Source of the DNA: Amaranthus tricolor
Taxonomy: Eukaryota; Streptophyta; Magnoliopsida; Caryophyllales; Amaranthaceae
Direction of reading: 5' to 3'
Length of the DNA stretch: 64,000 nucleotides
Assembly (NCBI RefSeq): GCF_026212465.1
Contig: NC_080057.1
Span: 23,970,147 to 24,034,146, forward strand
The translations under genes and the position numbers were made by a program. Positions 40,461 through 52,197 of this stretch are shown here, piece after piece (the first letter of the stretch is position 1; the number at the start of each line of letters is the position of its first letter). The notes below the pieces were generated by a model. It had not been told where the DNA came from. It ran no database searches and saw nothing but the letters and a program-made list of their open reading frames with translations.

Positions 40461-40464
40461 CTAG
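40425..40464 (+). mobile_element. Helitron-like 3' terminus
   Basis: AAAAATCCGTGCATTGTACGGGTTTTTATACTAG: a hairpin (CCGTGC/GTACGG, extended by A and T runs) followed after a short spacer by CTAG at 40461-40464 and then T. This is the standard Helitron 3' end layout. Confidence 0.6.
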
Positions 40465-40568
40465 TTAATCTATATGTATTATGTAGATTGTGAGAATTAA
40501 TTTTTTTTACAGGATTAAATAGGAGAACCTTCAACTACTAGGTTACTCATGATTCTTTATCTCATATA

Positions 40569-40801
40569 TTTCCTCCTGTCATAATTAAATGTAATACTTA
40601 TACATTGTCTCGTGTTTTCTTAGTTTATTTCAGAAATTATATTTTTAGTTGAAATATTGTTAGATTCCTCTTAAGAAGAAGCTATTAAATATCAAATTTA
40701 TATAACTTTTACATGTATGTAATTATAGACAATAAAGATTTAAATCTTGCATCGAGTTGCCTGAAAATCTTAATGTTGTATCTAAATAGGATGGGAGGAA
40801 A
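40569..40801. mobile_element. Stowaway-like MITE
   Basis: About 233 bp bordered by TA on both sides (40567-40568 and 40802-40803). The left end is TTTCCTCCTGTCATAATTAA and the right end, inverted, is TTTCCTCCCATCCTATTTAG. It is non-coding. Confidence 0.7.
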
Positions 40802-41339
40802 TACATACTCTATACAATTCTATTTTACAATTTAGCATTAATTTTTATTTTATTAATTTGTAGTTGATAAATAATATAAAAAAGTTAGTGAGTTTTAAAA
40901 ATAAGTAGAAAACATGAAATGAAACCATAAATTTATAGATACGATTAAAAACAAGGGAAAATTATCAATAATAAACCAACTTTTGTTTGCTCCATTGAAA
41001 ATAAACTCATATATTGTTTATTTTTAAATAAACACACATGTTAGATATATTTGCTTAAAATAAATCAACCTATTGTCTATTACCATTGTCAAAGCATCTT
41101 TGTGATCAAGCAATTAGAAATAAACAATTGTTGGATTTATTTAAAAATAAATAATAATTGAATTTACTTTCGGCGGAAAAACAATAGTTTTTATTTTTTA
41201 CAATTTATCCTAAAAAGAATGTGAGGATATCAAATAAGAAGTGAACCAAGTAGATGGGATAAACTAATTTTCATACGGTAAGACTTTCACTTTATATTTT
41301 TCCGTTTTTCTTTTTCCTAAAAATTTTACATTTTAAAGT

Positions 41340-42060
41340 TTTGATGGGGTTATAGCCCTTGAGAAATCATAGTCAAGTGAATATTCATTATGGTATGGTT
41401 GACATAACTAATGCTTTTGAAGGAAGGTATTTGGACATGCTTAAGCAAGCAAGCATATGAGCTTATGGAAATTGGCTGCTCAAGCTAGTTATTGCTCGGC
41501 TTGCAACTAATGAGTTATGCAAGTACAAACAACACGATCGAGGCGGTAACTATACGTCATTAGGTGCTCGGATGAGTGCCAACCATTATGCCCTAGACGA
41601 GCATATTGATGTTCCCATGACACGAGTTAAATTGGCCAATTCTTAGACGTGTAGTCTTTATGCTCAGGCTAGCATATTGTATTGAGGACAAAAATTATTA
41701 ATTGTATGTGGACTAACCGGTTCTTAGACGAGCGATCTTTAAGTGTAGGCAATTAAAGCAAACCCTATTCAGAAGATCATCTTTCGTTTACAAGACTAGT
41801 ATGTGTAGTAGAGGAGTTTTGTTATTCTTTTTGAGTTTTTTTGTTAGTTTTTGATTATTATATGTGAAATACTTATTCTAAATATCTCCGATTAGTCTCC
41901 TGATTATATTGCATTATAAATCCTAGTCTGAGCAACACATCAAACTCTATCTCTCTTTGTCATAACTAATCCATTAGAAGATTCTTGTGTTCAAGGGTTA
42001 CCTTGTTATAAGTCATTCAATAAAATAATAGCCACCAACGAAGATATATTTTTACTTGGG
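41340..42060 (+). mobile_element. Possible solo-LTR-like block
   Basis: A GC-richer, non-coding stretch of about 700 bp with internal near-repeats (AATTCTTAGACGTGTAGTCTTTATGC and TTCTTAGACGAGCGATCTTTAA words). It ends with CTTGGGTGAACCAGATATAATCTTGG, which is reminiscent of the end of plant copia LTRs. No flanking duplication was found. Confidence 0.3.
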
Positions 42061-42111
42061 TGAACCAGATATAATCTTGGTATGATTTTATTGGTTAATT
42101 TAGTACTAGCA

Positions 42112-42475
42112 TATGAGATTGTTTGGTAGATGACTTTTGACTTAGCTTTTTGGCTTTTGGCTTATTGGTTTGTCAAATAGCTAATAAAAGTATTCGATAA
42201 ATAGCTTTTAAAACAGCTGAAAAGCTGGCTTTTAAACCAAAATGAAAAAGCTGCTCCATCTAGCTTTTTTGGTAGGCTTTTGGCTTGTTGATCCACTTTT
42301 TCTCTAATAAACAACAAACAACTAATACTCACATTTACCAAACATCTTCACAAACAACTGACTTTTTTAGCTAGCTTAAAAGTCAACAAAAACAACTAAT
42401 ATTTTCAGCTGGTCAAACAAGCCAACTAAAAAACCAATCACCAACAACCAACAACTAATTGCCAAACACCCCATT
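42112..42475. mobile_element. Hairpin-type MITE (GTTTGG-ended)
   Basis: The left end GATTGTTTGGTAGATGACTT and the right end GCCAAACACCCC, with a body full of AGCTTTTTGGCTTTT and complementary AAAAGTCAACAAAA words, so the strand can fold on itself. It is related to the shorter copy at 34440-34640. Confidence 0.5.
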
Positions 42476-42671
42476 ATTTTTCAATTTTTGTTCTCTTGTT
42501 CAAAATTCATTGAATACCACAAATTTAAATTTTAGTGTGTTTGAGTGAGGACCATTACACAAGAGCCATTGAGTGTGATTGAACTTATATTTATTCTCAT
42601 CAAAGGTATTGCAAGAATTATGCCTATGGGTTCGAGTAGACAATGATCCAATATTATTATTGTAGGGATAG

Positions 42672-44083
42672 TAGGGGCGTCAAACAGATTGGGTTAGATC
42701 ATTTTCAGGTTCTGGTCATATATAAATGGGTCAATAGACTCATAACCCAAACCTGACCTGTTTAATTAAATGGGTCAGAAACTAAAACCCCGACCTGATC
42801 TGTAGCAGGTCGGGTCAACCTGCTAAATACCCAATTAACTTGCTTTTTTTTATTTGATTTTATTCGAATTTTTCAAGTCATTTAACCTATATATTTCAGG
42901 TCATTTGACCCATATATTCTGGGTCATGTGACCCATTTATTCAATTCATTATATCATTTATAATTCTAAATTTAAAAACTAAATAGTAAATACATAAACT
43001 AATACATTGCCATTACATTGCCATTCACATTTCATAATATATATGCTTCAAAGTTCAACTAATACATTTCATATTCTGGGTCATGTGACCAATTTTTTCA
43101 ATTCATTATATCCTTCTTAGTTCTTATTAATTACGTCCCTACTTTTAACCTCCACAAGATCTTCTTCTGAGTAAACTTTAAATGTTCAGGTTCAGTGATA
43201 TCAAATACCTAAGAAATAAAAAAAAAAGTTTAAACTTCTAACCAATATAGTTCTGAATCCAGAAAATTTAGAACAATATATAAAAAAACAAAACACGGCC
43301 TGAGTCGAAAACAAAATTCAGTATAAAACAAAATTGTGGACAGTGAACAAAATTGAACAACAAAATACGAGCCATACAGTAAAAGAAAAAGATCAAATGA
43401 ATCGAACACAATAAGAACAGTGAACACGAATAAAAACATAGAACGAAAGAACTTAAACAAAAATAAGAAGACGAAAAATAAGAACACAAAACTAAGAATA
43501 GCGAACAATAAGAACACGAAAATAAGAGCAATGAACATGAAAATAAGAACACGAAAAAATCGTAGAAAATATAAATCGCAAAAAAAAATAAGAGAAAAAG
43601 AAGATGATTGTATACGTTTGGCATTGAGGCAGTGAAATCTGCAGTGAAGATTTCAGATTGAAGGGTTGATGAAAAATGAAAAGGAAACGACGCCTTCTGA
43701 ATTCAAAATTTGATTTTGGTTTAGGGTTTTTTTAATAGGGTTGGCACATGAGAATGCCATACATATACTACATGAAACGGGTAGGGTATTTTAATAGAGT
43801 TAGGGTTTGTATTTTCTGATGTTGGGCTCTTTAGGTTAAATATTAAATCGGTTAATATCAGATAATATGGGTCGATCCAACCTTAATTGACCCATTTAAT
43901 AAATGGGTTATACAGGTTTTGTTCGGATTTAAATATTCAACCTGAACTTAACCCATTTAATAAATAGATCAGGTCAGGTTGACCCATTTAATTAATTAGG
44001 TAAAAAAATCTAAACCCAAACCCGCTAATTTCGGATCGGTTTCAGATTAGGTTAACAGGTCGGGTCAGCTTTTACCAGGCCTA
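42672..44083. mobile_element. Candidate non-autonomous hAT-like element, about 1.4 kb
   Basis: The left end is TAGGGGCGTCAAACAG and the right end, inverted, is TAGGCCTGGTAAAAGC, both of the TAGGG..TCAAA hAT style. Both end regions are rich in GGGTCAGG / GACCCATTTAAT words. Inside, TTCTGGGTCATGTGACC occurs twice (about 42915 and 43074). A purine-rich tract of AATAAGAACACGAAA units lies at 43400-43600. The 8-base flanks (AGGGATAG and CTAAATAG) match at only four positions. No transposase is visible. Confidence 0.45.
43400..43600. repeat. Low-complexity A-rich repeat (AATAAGAACACGAAA)
   Basis: Irregular short repeats of AATAAGAACACGAAA and GAACAATAAGAAC. They create long but meaningless open frames on both strands (Phe/Leu/Ser-rich on minus, Lys/Asn-rich on plus). 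Confidence 0.75.
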
Positions 44084-44571
44084 CTAAATAGCATCAACAG
44101 TACTACTATGCTTATAGTCCTATGTCTATTTGAATTTTCCATAATTTTTTTACAAATAAGATTCGGCACATTTTTAGTTTGTTCTTTAAATTTATCACAT
44201 TTTCAGTTCTAGGATGATTTTGTAATTCTCATTTTTCACCTTTAATCTTATCTTCAAACTTATTGTTTGTCCCTATCTTATCTATATTTTTAATTTAGTC
44301 ACTTGCATTTTTTACTTATTTGCCGGCTAAAACTTTTTTTAATACAGATTAAGATGAAAAAAAAAAAAAGAAATTGGTAGATGTCCAAATTGAGATAAGA
44401 CCAAATTTTCCATCGAAAACTAATTTCATCTATCACAAATTCAAATGACCAGAGAGAATATTAAACCGAAAATTAGACAACAATGTATACATGTCAATAT
44501 GTCAGTAATACAAAACTATTGTGTATACTTAATTTATTGTTGAATTTAAGGATAATATTAATCACAAATTA

Positions 44572-44704
44572 TTGTAAGAGATGATCTCTTTAAGAGACGC
44601 ATTAAATATATGACTAAATAGTCTAATTAATACAAATTGAAAAGAAATTAAGGATGTGTACTTCTTATTTTAAGGTTGTCTCTTTGAGAGGCGGTCTCTC
44701 ACAA
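44572..44704. mobile_element. GTCTC-type MITE with TA target
   Basis: About 133 bp. The left end is TTGTAAGAGATGATCTCTTT and the right end, inverted, is TTGTGAGAGACCGCCTCTCA; the match continues as AAGAGAC..TTAA, giving an imperfect terminal repeat of about 35 bp. TA flanks both sides (44570-44571 and 44705-44706), pointing to a Tc1/mariner-type target. Related worn copies are near 4700, 23080 and 50718. Confidence 0.7.
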
Positions 44705-44706
44705 TA

Positions 44707-45486
44707 ATAGCTAAACGTTAAATGTTATTGTAATAAATTATTTGGTATATATATCAAACAAAATTACATTATTTGTTCTACTTGTTGTTTGATATATCAT
44801 GCAATGCAACGAGTTAAGAAATGAATTTCTTTTTTTAATTGTTTGTAATAATATTCTTTCATTATGAGAAAATATAAAAATCATTAGCTAAAAACTCTGA
44901 TAATCCCATAAAAATGTCAAACAATTGCTATAAAAACTAAATTCTTCACAGTACTACAAAACTTCTAATTATGTCATATTACACCGTAAAAAGGCAAAAT
45001 TGTCGCCCAATTCGTATACTTAGAAATATTGCTACAAAGCACGTCACTTTTAGAATGGACAAGAAGGTGAATGACAGCGCAACAATGGCGGCGTCATTGC
45101 CATTTTCGGAGATGCGTTCGTTGACATATTCTCTTACATCGTTTGTAGATGATCAAAGAAGAAGAAACAAGAAGGTGAATGACAGCCATTGTTGTTCAGT
45201 TGTTCAATTGTTCAAGCTTAAAGTTAGTTGCCATTGTACGAGAGATAATGACAAATTTTAGGTAATCCACATTCTATGAGACTAATCACCATAGTTGTCC
45301 GATAATTGTTTCAGACTTCAACTCTTTTCTTTGCTCCTGGCTTGGTGCAAATTTTTTGAAGATAAAAGATTGGTTGCAAACCTAGAATTGCTGTATATAA
45401 TCCTTAAAATCAAAGTCAGCTTTCTTTGATTAATACTTTGTCTATGAATTTGATCCTTACGAATTTACTTCTTTTACTGTTGGATT
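44707..45486. other. Gene-free sequence left of the copia LTR
   Basis: No recognised gene. A 96-codon open frame at 44971-45261 (+) has no family features; within it AAGAAGGTGAATGACAGC occurs twice (45061 and 45169), suggesting a small internal duplication. Confidence 0.4.
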
Positions 45487-45940
45487 TGTTAGGTCAATTT
45501 GGAGTGATAATTAGAAATCACAAATGAGGAAAATCTGAGGAAAACAAACTCCGAGAAGATCAAGCAATCGAGTGATTTTCTGGAACGTTTGAAGGATTCA
45601 TTGGTTTCTGTTGTTTAGGTAATGGCTTACTTCTTCTTCCTTGACTTCCTCCTGTTCCAATGTAATTGATTGTTTATTTTATTATATCTGCATTTTAGCT
45701 ATTCGTGCATATTTTGTGCGTAATTTGTGCATAATTTGTGATAATTTCACACAAATGGAGAAAATGTGTTATGTGTTTATGTGTTGATTATGGCCAATTA
45801 CCGAATTTTCATACAGTTCAAAAGATTTGCATATCCTAACAAATCTCCTAAATTTGTGCACACAAACACAATATTAACCAATCTTTAAAAAAATATGTTG
45901 AATCATAATGAACCTCAATATGTTTTTACATATTTTAACA
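45487..45940 (-). mobile_element. LTR of a Ty1/copia element (3' LTR, minus orientation)
   Basis: Read on the minus strand, the LTR starts TGTTAAAATATG (at 45940) and ends CCTAACA (at 45487), so its ends are TGTTA...TAACA. It is directly preceded by a purine-rich tract (CTCAAGGGTGAG) right after the end of the pol remnant, as expected for a 3' LTR. It is about 454 bp. The matching 5' LTR was not found in the window. Confidence 0.75.
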
Positions 45941-47810
45941 CTCACCCTTGAGTGGGAGTATGAAGATTTTGATTTCCCAACTTGCAAAGAGCCATAAACT
46001 GAGATTTGCCAAGAGCTTTGTAAAAGTGTGTATGAATAGGTCACCTGTGTGAATGTAATAAGTAGTAATATTAGCAGTCTTAATCTCAATTCAAACAAAA
46101 TCACAATGAATGTGTTTGTGGAACACCGGATTACCCGCAATGTGCTATGTTGCTTGGCTATCGAAATACAACCTCGATGGAAAATCAAGACATACTCATA
46201 GACAAAGTAATAGCTCAACTTCACGATTGTTAAAATCCTATCACCTTCAAGATATAAGATAACTTGGAAAAATATTGTCTAGGTGCCTGGCGAAGGTTAT
46301 ACAAGGCCTTTCAAAGTCGGAAACCTTTACCCAAGATTACCAAGAAGTTTCATTTAAGTTTTCTCCTCTAAATCATCATGAAAAAAAGGTATTGTGAGCT
46401 TTCATTTGATGAAGTTCTCAATTTCGAGCAACAAATACAAGTAGTATGAACAATTACCATTTGTTTACAGCGGCAAAATGTTTCGTTGAAATCAGTTCCT
46501 GGAAATTGTTGATTACCAAAAAATAAGTCGTCCTTTCAAATGTTTAAGCAACTTGTCTTGCTTGAGTTTCACTTTATACATTCCACATTCACGGGGAGGC
46601 AATGTCTTCAAAGTCTATGTACCTTGTTGAAGAGCATTAATTTCGTTTTTCATCTTGCTTGGCTTAACGCTATTGCAGATGTTTAAGCAGAAAATGACCT
46701 CAATTTTTCATGATAATGTTTGTCTTTGTGATAGAATTTATCACAATTAGCATAGTTAGTTATTGAAAATGGTGTACTAAGGACCACATTGGAGAAGGTG
46801 AACTAGTGACATTGACAACAACATTCTTTTGAATAGTGTTGGTAATAAGGTCCTTTAAGTGAATTCAAGAAGTACGTACACGACGACCCTGTCCTATGTC
46901 CTATATTCACTAGAGGACTTGGTTGAATATTTGGCTATGACTCCTGCACTTGAATCCAAAATTAGGCATCATCAAAGGCAAGACATCCCATGTTCAAGGT
47001 GGACAAGCGATGCACTAGTAGATGGTACAATAGAGTATTCCCCTGTCTTCAATAGATCCATTATCATCAACAAAAATTGATGTTTGCTGATGAAGCACCT
47101 CAAGTTTACTATTGCCATTTACTTTCATCGGGTAACCCATGGTTTCAAACAAAAAATTTTGTTTTACAAAAAACATCATCAGACACTCAAACACAATAGA
47201 TCTTCGTATCCAAATCTTAAACCCGTTAACCCTTTTGGCCAAAGGGTTAGACCACAAATACACACCTTGGTTTAAACTTATCCATATTTCAAGGACAAAT
47301 TAGCATAACACATACACTCAAGCACTTGTATTATAGAGTAATTTGGTGATTTCTAAATGACACCTCATAAACAAATTTCCCATTAAAAACAACATATGGA
47401 GTATGATTGATCACATATGCTGCCGTTAAGACACATTCTCTCTCAAGATTCAAAGGTAGGTTGACTTAAACATGCAAGGATCAAGCAATATTTAGAAGAA
47501 GATATTAGTAGTTTTGATCTACTCTACTATTTTGTTGTGGAGTGTTAACTCAAATAGTTTGCTGCATCACTTCATTTTTAACATTAAATGGCATAAACAA
47601 GTAATTTCTCCTCCATCATCACTTTGCAAAACTTTAACTCATTTATTTAATTGTGTGGCAATCAAACAAATTCCACTCAAGTTTGATGGGTCATAAACAC
47701 CACAACTCTCATGGTGCGCTTTATATTGAAAATTAAGGTAAAAGGGATAAATTTTTTCATGAAGGGTGCCCAAGCTGATGATGCCATAATTCTTGCTTCT
47801 GTGGGGCTGT
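45941..47810 (-). mobile_element. Ty1/copia retrotransposon remnant (pol), heavily decayed
   Basis: On the minus strand, from high to low coordinates, fragments of copia polyprotein appear in order: the GAG-pre-integrase motif (WHHQLGHPS, about 47780), integrase (VLQSDDGGEI about 47620, then CVLTAAY..NHTP about 47440), the KFKPRCVFV and PFGQKG region (about 47240), reverse transcriptase (AMKNEINALQQ about 46640, GTDFNET about 46490) and RNase H to the C-terminus (FDSQAT, HIAGNPVFHK about 46120; FTKALGKSQFMALCKLG about 46000). Many stops and frame changes interrupt it, so it is inactive. The gag part and 5' LTR are missing or replaced by other repeats. Confidence 0.85.
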
Positions 47811-47871
47811 GAGGTTGCTTCAGCCTGTTAGTGTGGGGGATTTCTTGGAGCGGTTGCAGTCAGGACTCAGG

Positions 47872-48659
47872 TGTGTTTATCTTCTGTGAAATGAAAGCTT
47901 AAATAAGGTTTACAAATGAAAAACAAGTTGAAAACTACAATAAGATTCAATGGAAGAACACAAAATGTATATGAGGTATCTTGGATCCCTCCCCAAAGCA
48001 AATGTTTATTTATATTTGGATTCAGTAATACAATATAAATAACTCCCCCAATTTTGAGAACAACCTTTCAAGATAACTATCTTCCAACAATGGAGATCTT
48101 ACAATACTAACACAAAGAAAGAAAGCTCTCTTGGTTAACACCCTAGCCCCTCACTTGTGTATTAGCGCTCACTCTATGTTGTGTGTTGTGTGTTGTTTTT
48201 ATGAATATGAATGCCCTTTATATAGAGGGTATACCATATTCTAAAGTCAACATATTAACGCTACATCAATACATACCAATAAACTCGAAGTTAAACCCCC
48301 TTCAATGCCCATAAACGTTCAAAAACTGACTGTTGGGAATCCAAGACTAGCTGCTCGAACAAGCTCACACAATGCTCTAACGAGCAGCTGATTTTCTCAC
48401 CTTATGTCTGCTGCCTGCACTTCTTCTCCGACGAGCATAGGCCTGCTCGAACGAGCGGCTACTGCTGGCCTCTTTTGTTTGGTCTTTTCACGTTGCCTTG
48501 TTCAAGCAACCTACCAACACATGCCTTGTCTTGTTCAAGGCATGGCCTAGCATCTTTAGTGAAGACTCAAGCGCTCCACATCGATCCCTCATGTGTCATT
48601 CAAAATCTCAATACATCACAGCACGACACATCCTCACTGTCCTTCTCCAAAGTACAACA
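47872..48659 (-). mobile_element. Second LTR-like block, minus orientation
   Basis: On the minus strand a TATATAAAGG box is followed by a leader-like region (ACAACACACAACAC then GTGAGGGGCTAGGG). Upstream are repeated CTGCTCGAACGAGC-type words typical of U3 regions. The possible start is TGTTG (at 48659). No pol remnant adjoins it in matching order and no target duplication was seen, so it may be a solo LTR. Its family differs from the LTR at 45487-45940. Confidence 0.4.
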
Positions 48660-48679
48660 CTTACATTAGCATTCTGTTT

Positions 48680-49120
48680 TGGGGATTCAGTTTAAGTCTG
48701 TTGTGCTGTTTTTGGGAGCCATGGACTGCTGGTGCTGCTTCCCAGGCTCCCACCCTGCTGTTATGTGTGACCATGTTGCTGCTGTTTGAGGCTGTGGGTG
48801 CTGTGGCCTGGTGTGGCTGACCTCTCCTTCCCTCCTTCCTCGTGGTTTTTGTGTCTTTTGCTTTTGATGCCTAGGTTGTTTTCGGCTGTATAGGTCTGTG
48901 TCCGATTTTTCTTGCATTTGGTTTTTGTGGCTTTTTTTTGCTTTTAGCTTTTAGTGCATAGGTTGTGTTGGGCCGTATAGGTCTGTGTCCACTTTTTCTT
49001 ACATTTGGTTTTTGTGGCTCTTTGTCCCTTGTAGCCCCTCTTAGGGGCCCCCCTTGTATTCCGAGTTCGGACTGCTTTTTTGGGTTTTATATATACCTAT
49101 ACTTGCCAAAAGAAAAAAAA
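48680..49120 (+). mobile_element. L1-like LINE 3' end
   Basis: A T/G-rich, non-AT-like sequence ending TATACCTATACTTGCCAAAAGAAAAAAAA, the usual plant L1 3'UTR and A-rich tail. An 87-bp period duplication is present: ATAGGTCTGTGTCC with CATTTGGTTTTTGTGGCT occurs near 48890-48932 and again near 48977-49019. The left border and target duplication are not resolved. The composition differs sharply from the neighbours. Confidence 0.65.
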
Positions 49121-50710
49121 TACTTGTCACTCCGCTCACTGGTTTCAATCTAGGTTCTGGAATTACAATTGTGTATGACACATAGCCTATCACTTATTGT
49201 AGTATAATTAATCATTTTAGCAAATAATTTGGACACAAAGACAAGAATGACATGAAAATCAGAAACAGAGAACACTATGCAAAATTAGGCTAATGCCCAA
49301 CATAACTCGACAGTCTTTAGTCTCCTTCGTGATAAAGATTTGATGATACGTAAAATTTGCTGTCAATTGCTATTCAAGAGTAGTAGAACACCACTACAAT
49401 CTGCCTTGAATGCATCATTAGATACGCTCCTATGACCACCACCTCTGTCACTAGGACTAGATTATTGTCGCTAGGACTAGACTTGTCACCACCCTTTAGC
49501 AGCTCCCTACCGTCATTCAGGAAATTACTGTGCCACAATAAGAACAATGACTAGGGTTACAGGGCTCATTACTCCGTCTCAGTCACATGATTCGCTAATC
49601 TCCCTGCGAATCGTGAATCGAAAAACTTAATTTTGGGCTTATTTTCAATAATTTTGAGCGAATTTTGAATTTAAAAGACGAATTAGCTGGCGAATTATGT
49701 TACATTGCTCCGTCTTGCCGTATGTGGTGCCCCACCTTACGTGCAATCTCTTGAGTTGAAAACCTTTGATGTAATAGGGTCTTGCATCAAAATTTGAGAT
49801 TGCACGTTACCGTATATGCTTTGAGTTAAGGCCCATCAGAAATTGATAAACATTCTGATTCTTGTGTCTCTTCACCAAGGTCGTTTTCACACCATAAGAG
49901 CAATCGTGCGTACACCCAGGGTTTGTTGGGATGGTTTATTCAACATCAATGAATTAAAGATAGTGTGCACACTTTATAAGTGATTGGAGCCCTTCCTCAC
50001 ATTGCCATATGGTTTGGGGATGGTATATCCTTGGCTTATGAAGTGTGTACACCTCATGTTACCTGATAATATGCGACATCCATAATAATTCCAGCTTAAT
50101 ATAACAGGGTGTAGGGAAATTATAGCTTGCTAACCCGCCCTAAATCATCCGCAATTTGCAATTTGCAATTGTAGTCGACCACTGAATTGTTTCCTTGCAT
50201 TGGCCAAGTCATTGAATTCATGAATTTGAGGGCCATTTCCAACAGAGAAATGAGTACTTGGCAATTCTCATCTCTTCATAGCGCATAAATACAATTTCGG
50301 CCGCAATATCAATAATGGTAAGAATGATGCGATAACGAGGTATTGTGGTTATTGCACCACCAAATATGACTTTGTCCGTTTAATTTTACTACGAACATCC
50401 TATGACTCACTTGTTTATTTCTTTACAAGTACCTATTTGTTGGGCAGTTACATTTGTAACTCTAAATCTTCCAAATGAGGAGTACTTGTGTGTAAATCAA
50501 GGCCTCCTAATGACATCCTTAATCACATCAAGAAGAAAAAGACATAATTAAGTTGCTACACCCACCATATCCTTCCCATTTATTAGTACACTATTTATCA
50601 ATGAACTTTTTAGTTCCAATTTAACTTAATCTTAAACAAGTAATTATGGACCCAAATCAACCCACGCACCCACCAAACTAGCCCATAAAAGAATAAAAGG
50701 AAAAAAACAC
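49121..50710. other. Gene-free sequence with repeat relics
   Basis: No gene. It includes the family A repeat at 49588-49705. The part at 49780-50120 has near-normal GC and words such as GGGATGGTTTATTCAACA that resemble retroelement debris, but no coding motif is recognised on either strand. Confidence 0.35.
49588..49705. repeat. Dispersed repeat family A, copy 2
   Basis: GATTCGCTAATCTCCCTGCG, GAATCGTGAATCGAAAAAC, AATTTTGAGCGAATTTTG and GACGAATTAGC in the same order as at 35812-35925 and 53038-53152. Confidence 0.6.
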
Positions 50711-50717
50711 TAAGAGC

Positions 50718-50852
50718 TAGTTTTGTGAGGGACCGTCTTTCGATAAGACAACCTTAAAATAAGGAATTCATACGCTAATAATTTTATTAATTGGACTATT
50801 CAACCTATATGTAAATAAACGTTTCATGGTGAGATTGTCTCACACGAGAATT
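50718..50852. mobile_element. GTCTC-type MITE, worn copy
   Basis: The left side is TTTTGTGAGGGACCGTCTTT with ATAAGACAACC, and the right side is GGTGAGATTGTCTCACACGAG; the ends are inverted relatives of those at 44572-44704. It is about 135 bp, with no clean target duplication. Confidence 0.5.
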
Positions 50853-52197
50853 TATGGAAGATAAAAAAAAGATGAATTGATTGGAGACCCACTACCATAC
50901 TCATAGAACAAGAGTTGCTTATGTAGGTAGGCAAGTAATAAAAGCGAAGGAGACAATCACTACATATTTGGCACTTAAAAGATGAGAATTGTCTGATATT
51001 TTTCTCATTCATTGTTTCAACATATCTTACACTAAATAGAATGGAGGGTCATCTGCATTTTTAGTCCAATGTTTGTATTGCTTGTGTATCACTAACATGT
51101 GGCCCAAAGCAGGACACCATTTGTCTGTCTTTCCTAGTTTTATAGGAGAGACCAAACTACGATAATATATTATAGGACTTCAATCATTAGCATAAGATTT
51201 TATATGAGTTAATCTTTAAGTCGAATGGCAAGTGGGTAAAATTAAAATTGTTAAAAGTAGGGCATATTTGATAAATTTTTATTGGGATGAACACAACAAG
51301 ACCCGCATAAGAGGAGAGTTAACTGCACACAAATCCGATGAGATTCCATTCTAAAACCAATTGGTAATAGGAGGAGTAACCCATCAAACTTATATATTAG
51401 TCAACCTTTCTTTAATTCTTCAATATGGAATCACATTTGAATTATTTTTTCCAACAATATTGTATTATAAATATCTAATTAATGAAAGCATGACAGACAA
51501 AGGCTCGCCCATTTAAGTTATTTTCCCTTATTTACTTTTAACACGGAAATTAATAAGTTGAATATAATATAATAAAGTAATTAAATAATTAAACTAAAAG
51601 ATAGAATATAAAGAGTAATGATAGAGTAATAACTTGTATTACCGATGAAGTAGTGAAAAAAGGTAATATCACAAATCAGAGGGGAATTTCTACTAGATTT
51701 TAATAGTTACAATTCAGAAAAAAAAAACCAGAAATTTTGAAGATTTGGATCGAGGCCTAGATATTTGAAATTGTCTCAAATGAAATTTACAAAAATAAAA
51801 AAAAATAAAAAAAAAGCCTCCTACTGAAGATTTTTGAGTCTATGAAATTAGTCATCCTCCTCTTCCTCTCAATTTACTAGTAACAATTAAGCCCTCTGTT
51901 CTACTGGATTTGCATCAAAGAGAAATCGGGTAAATTTTAAAAGGAATATGAAATGTTGGTAATAAATAAGGTGAATTGTGTGAATGATAATTAAAAGAGT
52001 TAATATATGATGATGATGAGTTTCTATTAGCGGAATACATTAGGTATGATGATGAAAAAAATATACGGATGAGAATAAAAGGATTAAGAATATGGTAAAG
52101 TTCATTTCTAAATAAGGAAATGATGTTAATTGGGTGGAACAACTTAAAATTGAAAATGATGCAAATCGAGAAAAACGAAAGAGTATATGATTCATTA
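50853..52197. other. Gene-free 3' flank of the LOG gene
   Basis: No gene. Family C repeat copy 2 is at 51326-51455. The stretch left of 52198 should hold the LOG 3'UTR. The open frame at 51915-52274 on the minus strand overlaps the last LOG exon in another frame and is a shadow. Confidence 0.45.
51326..51455 (+). repeat. Dispersed repeat family C, copy 2
   Basis: ACAAATCCGATGAGATTCC, ACCAATTGGTAATAGGAGG and GTCAACCTTTCTTTAATTC in the same order and strand as 2422-2555. Confidence 0.6.

Noticed and set aside
43230..43635. Overlapping Phe/Leu/Ser-rich and Lys/Asn-rich open frames
   Set aside because: They arise from the low-complexity AATAAGAACACGAAA tract; no domain, no splice context.
44971..45261. 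96-codon open frame left of the copia LTR
   Set aside because: No family features, contains an internal duplication, and sits in repeat-rich sequence.
45941..47810. Several 60-116 codon minus-strand frames as separate genes
   Set aside because: They are pieces of one decayed copia polyprotein in shifting frames.
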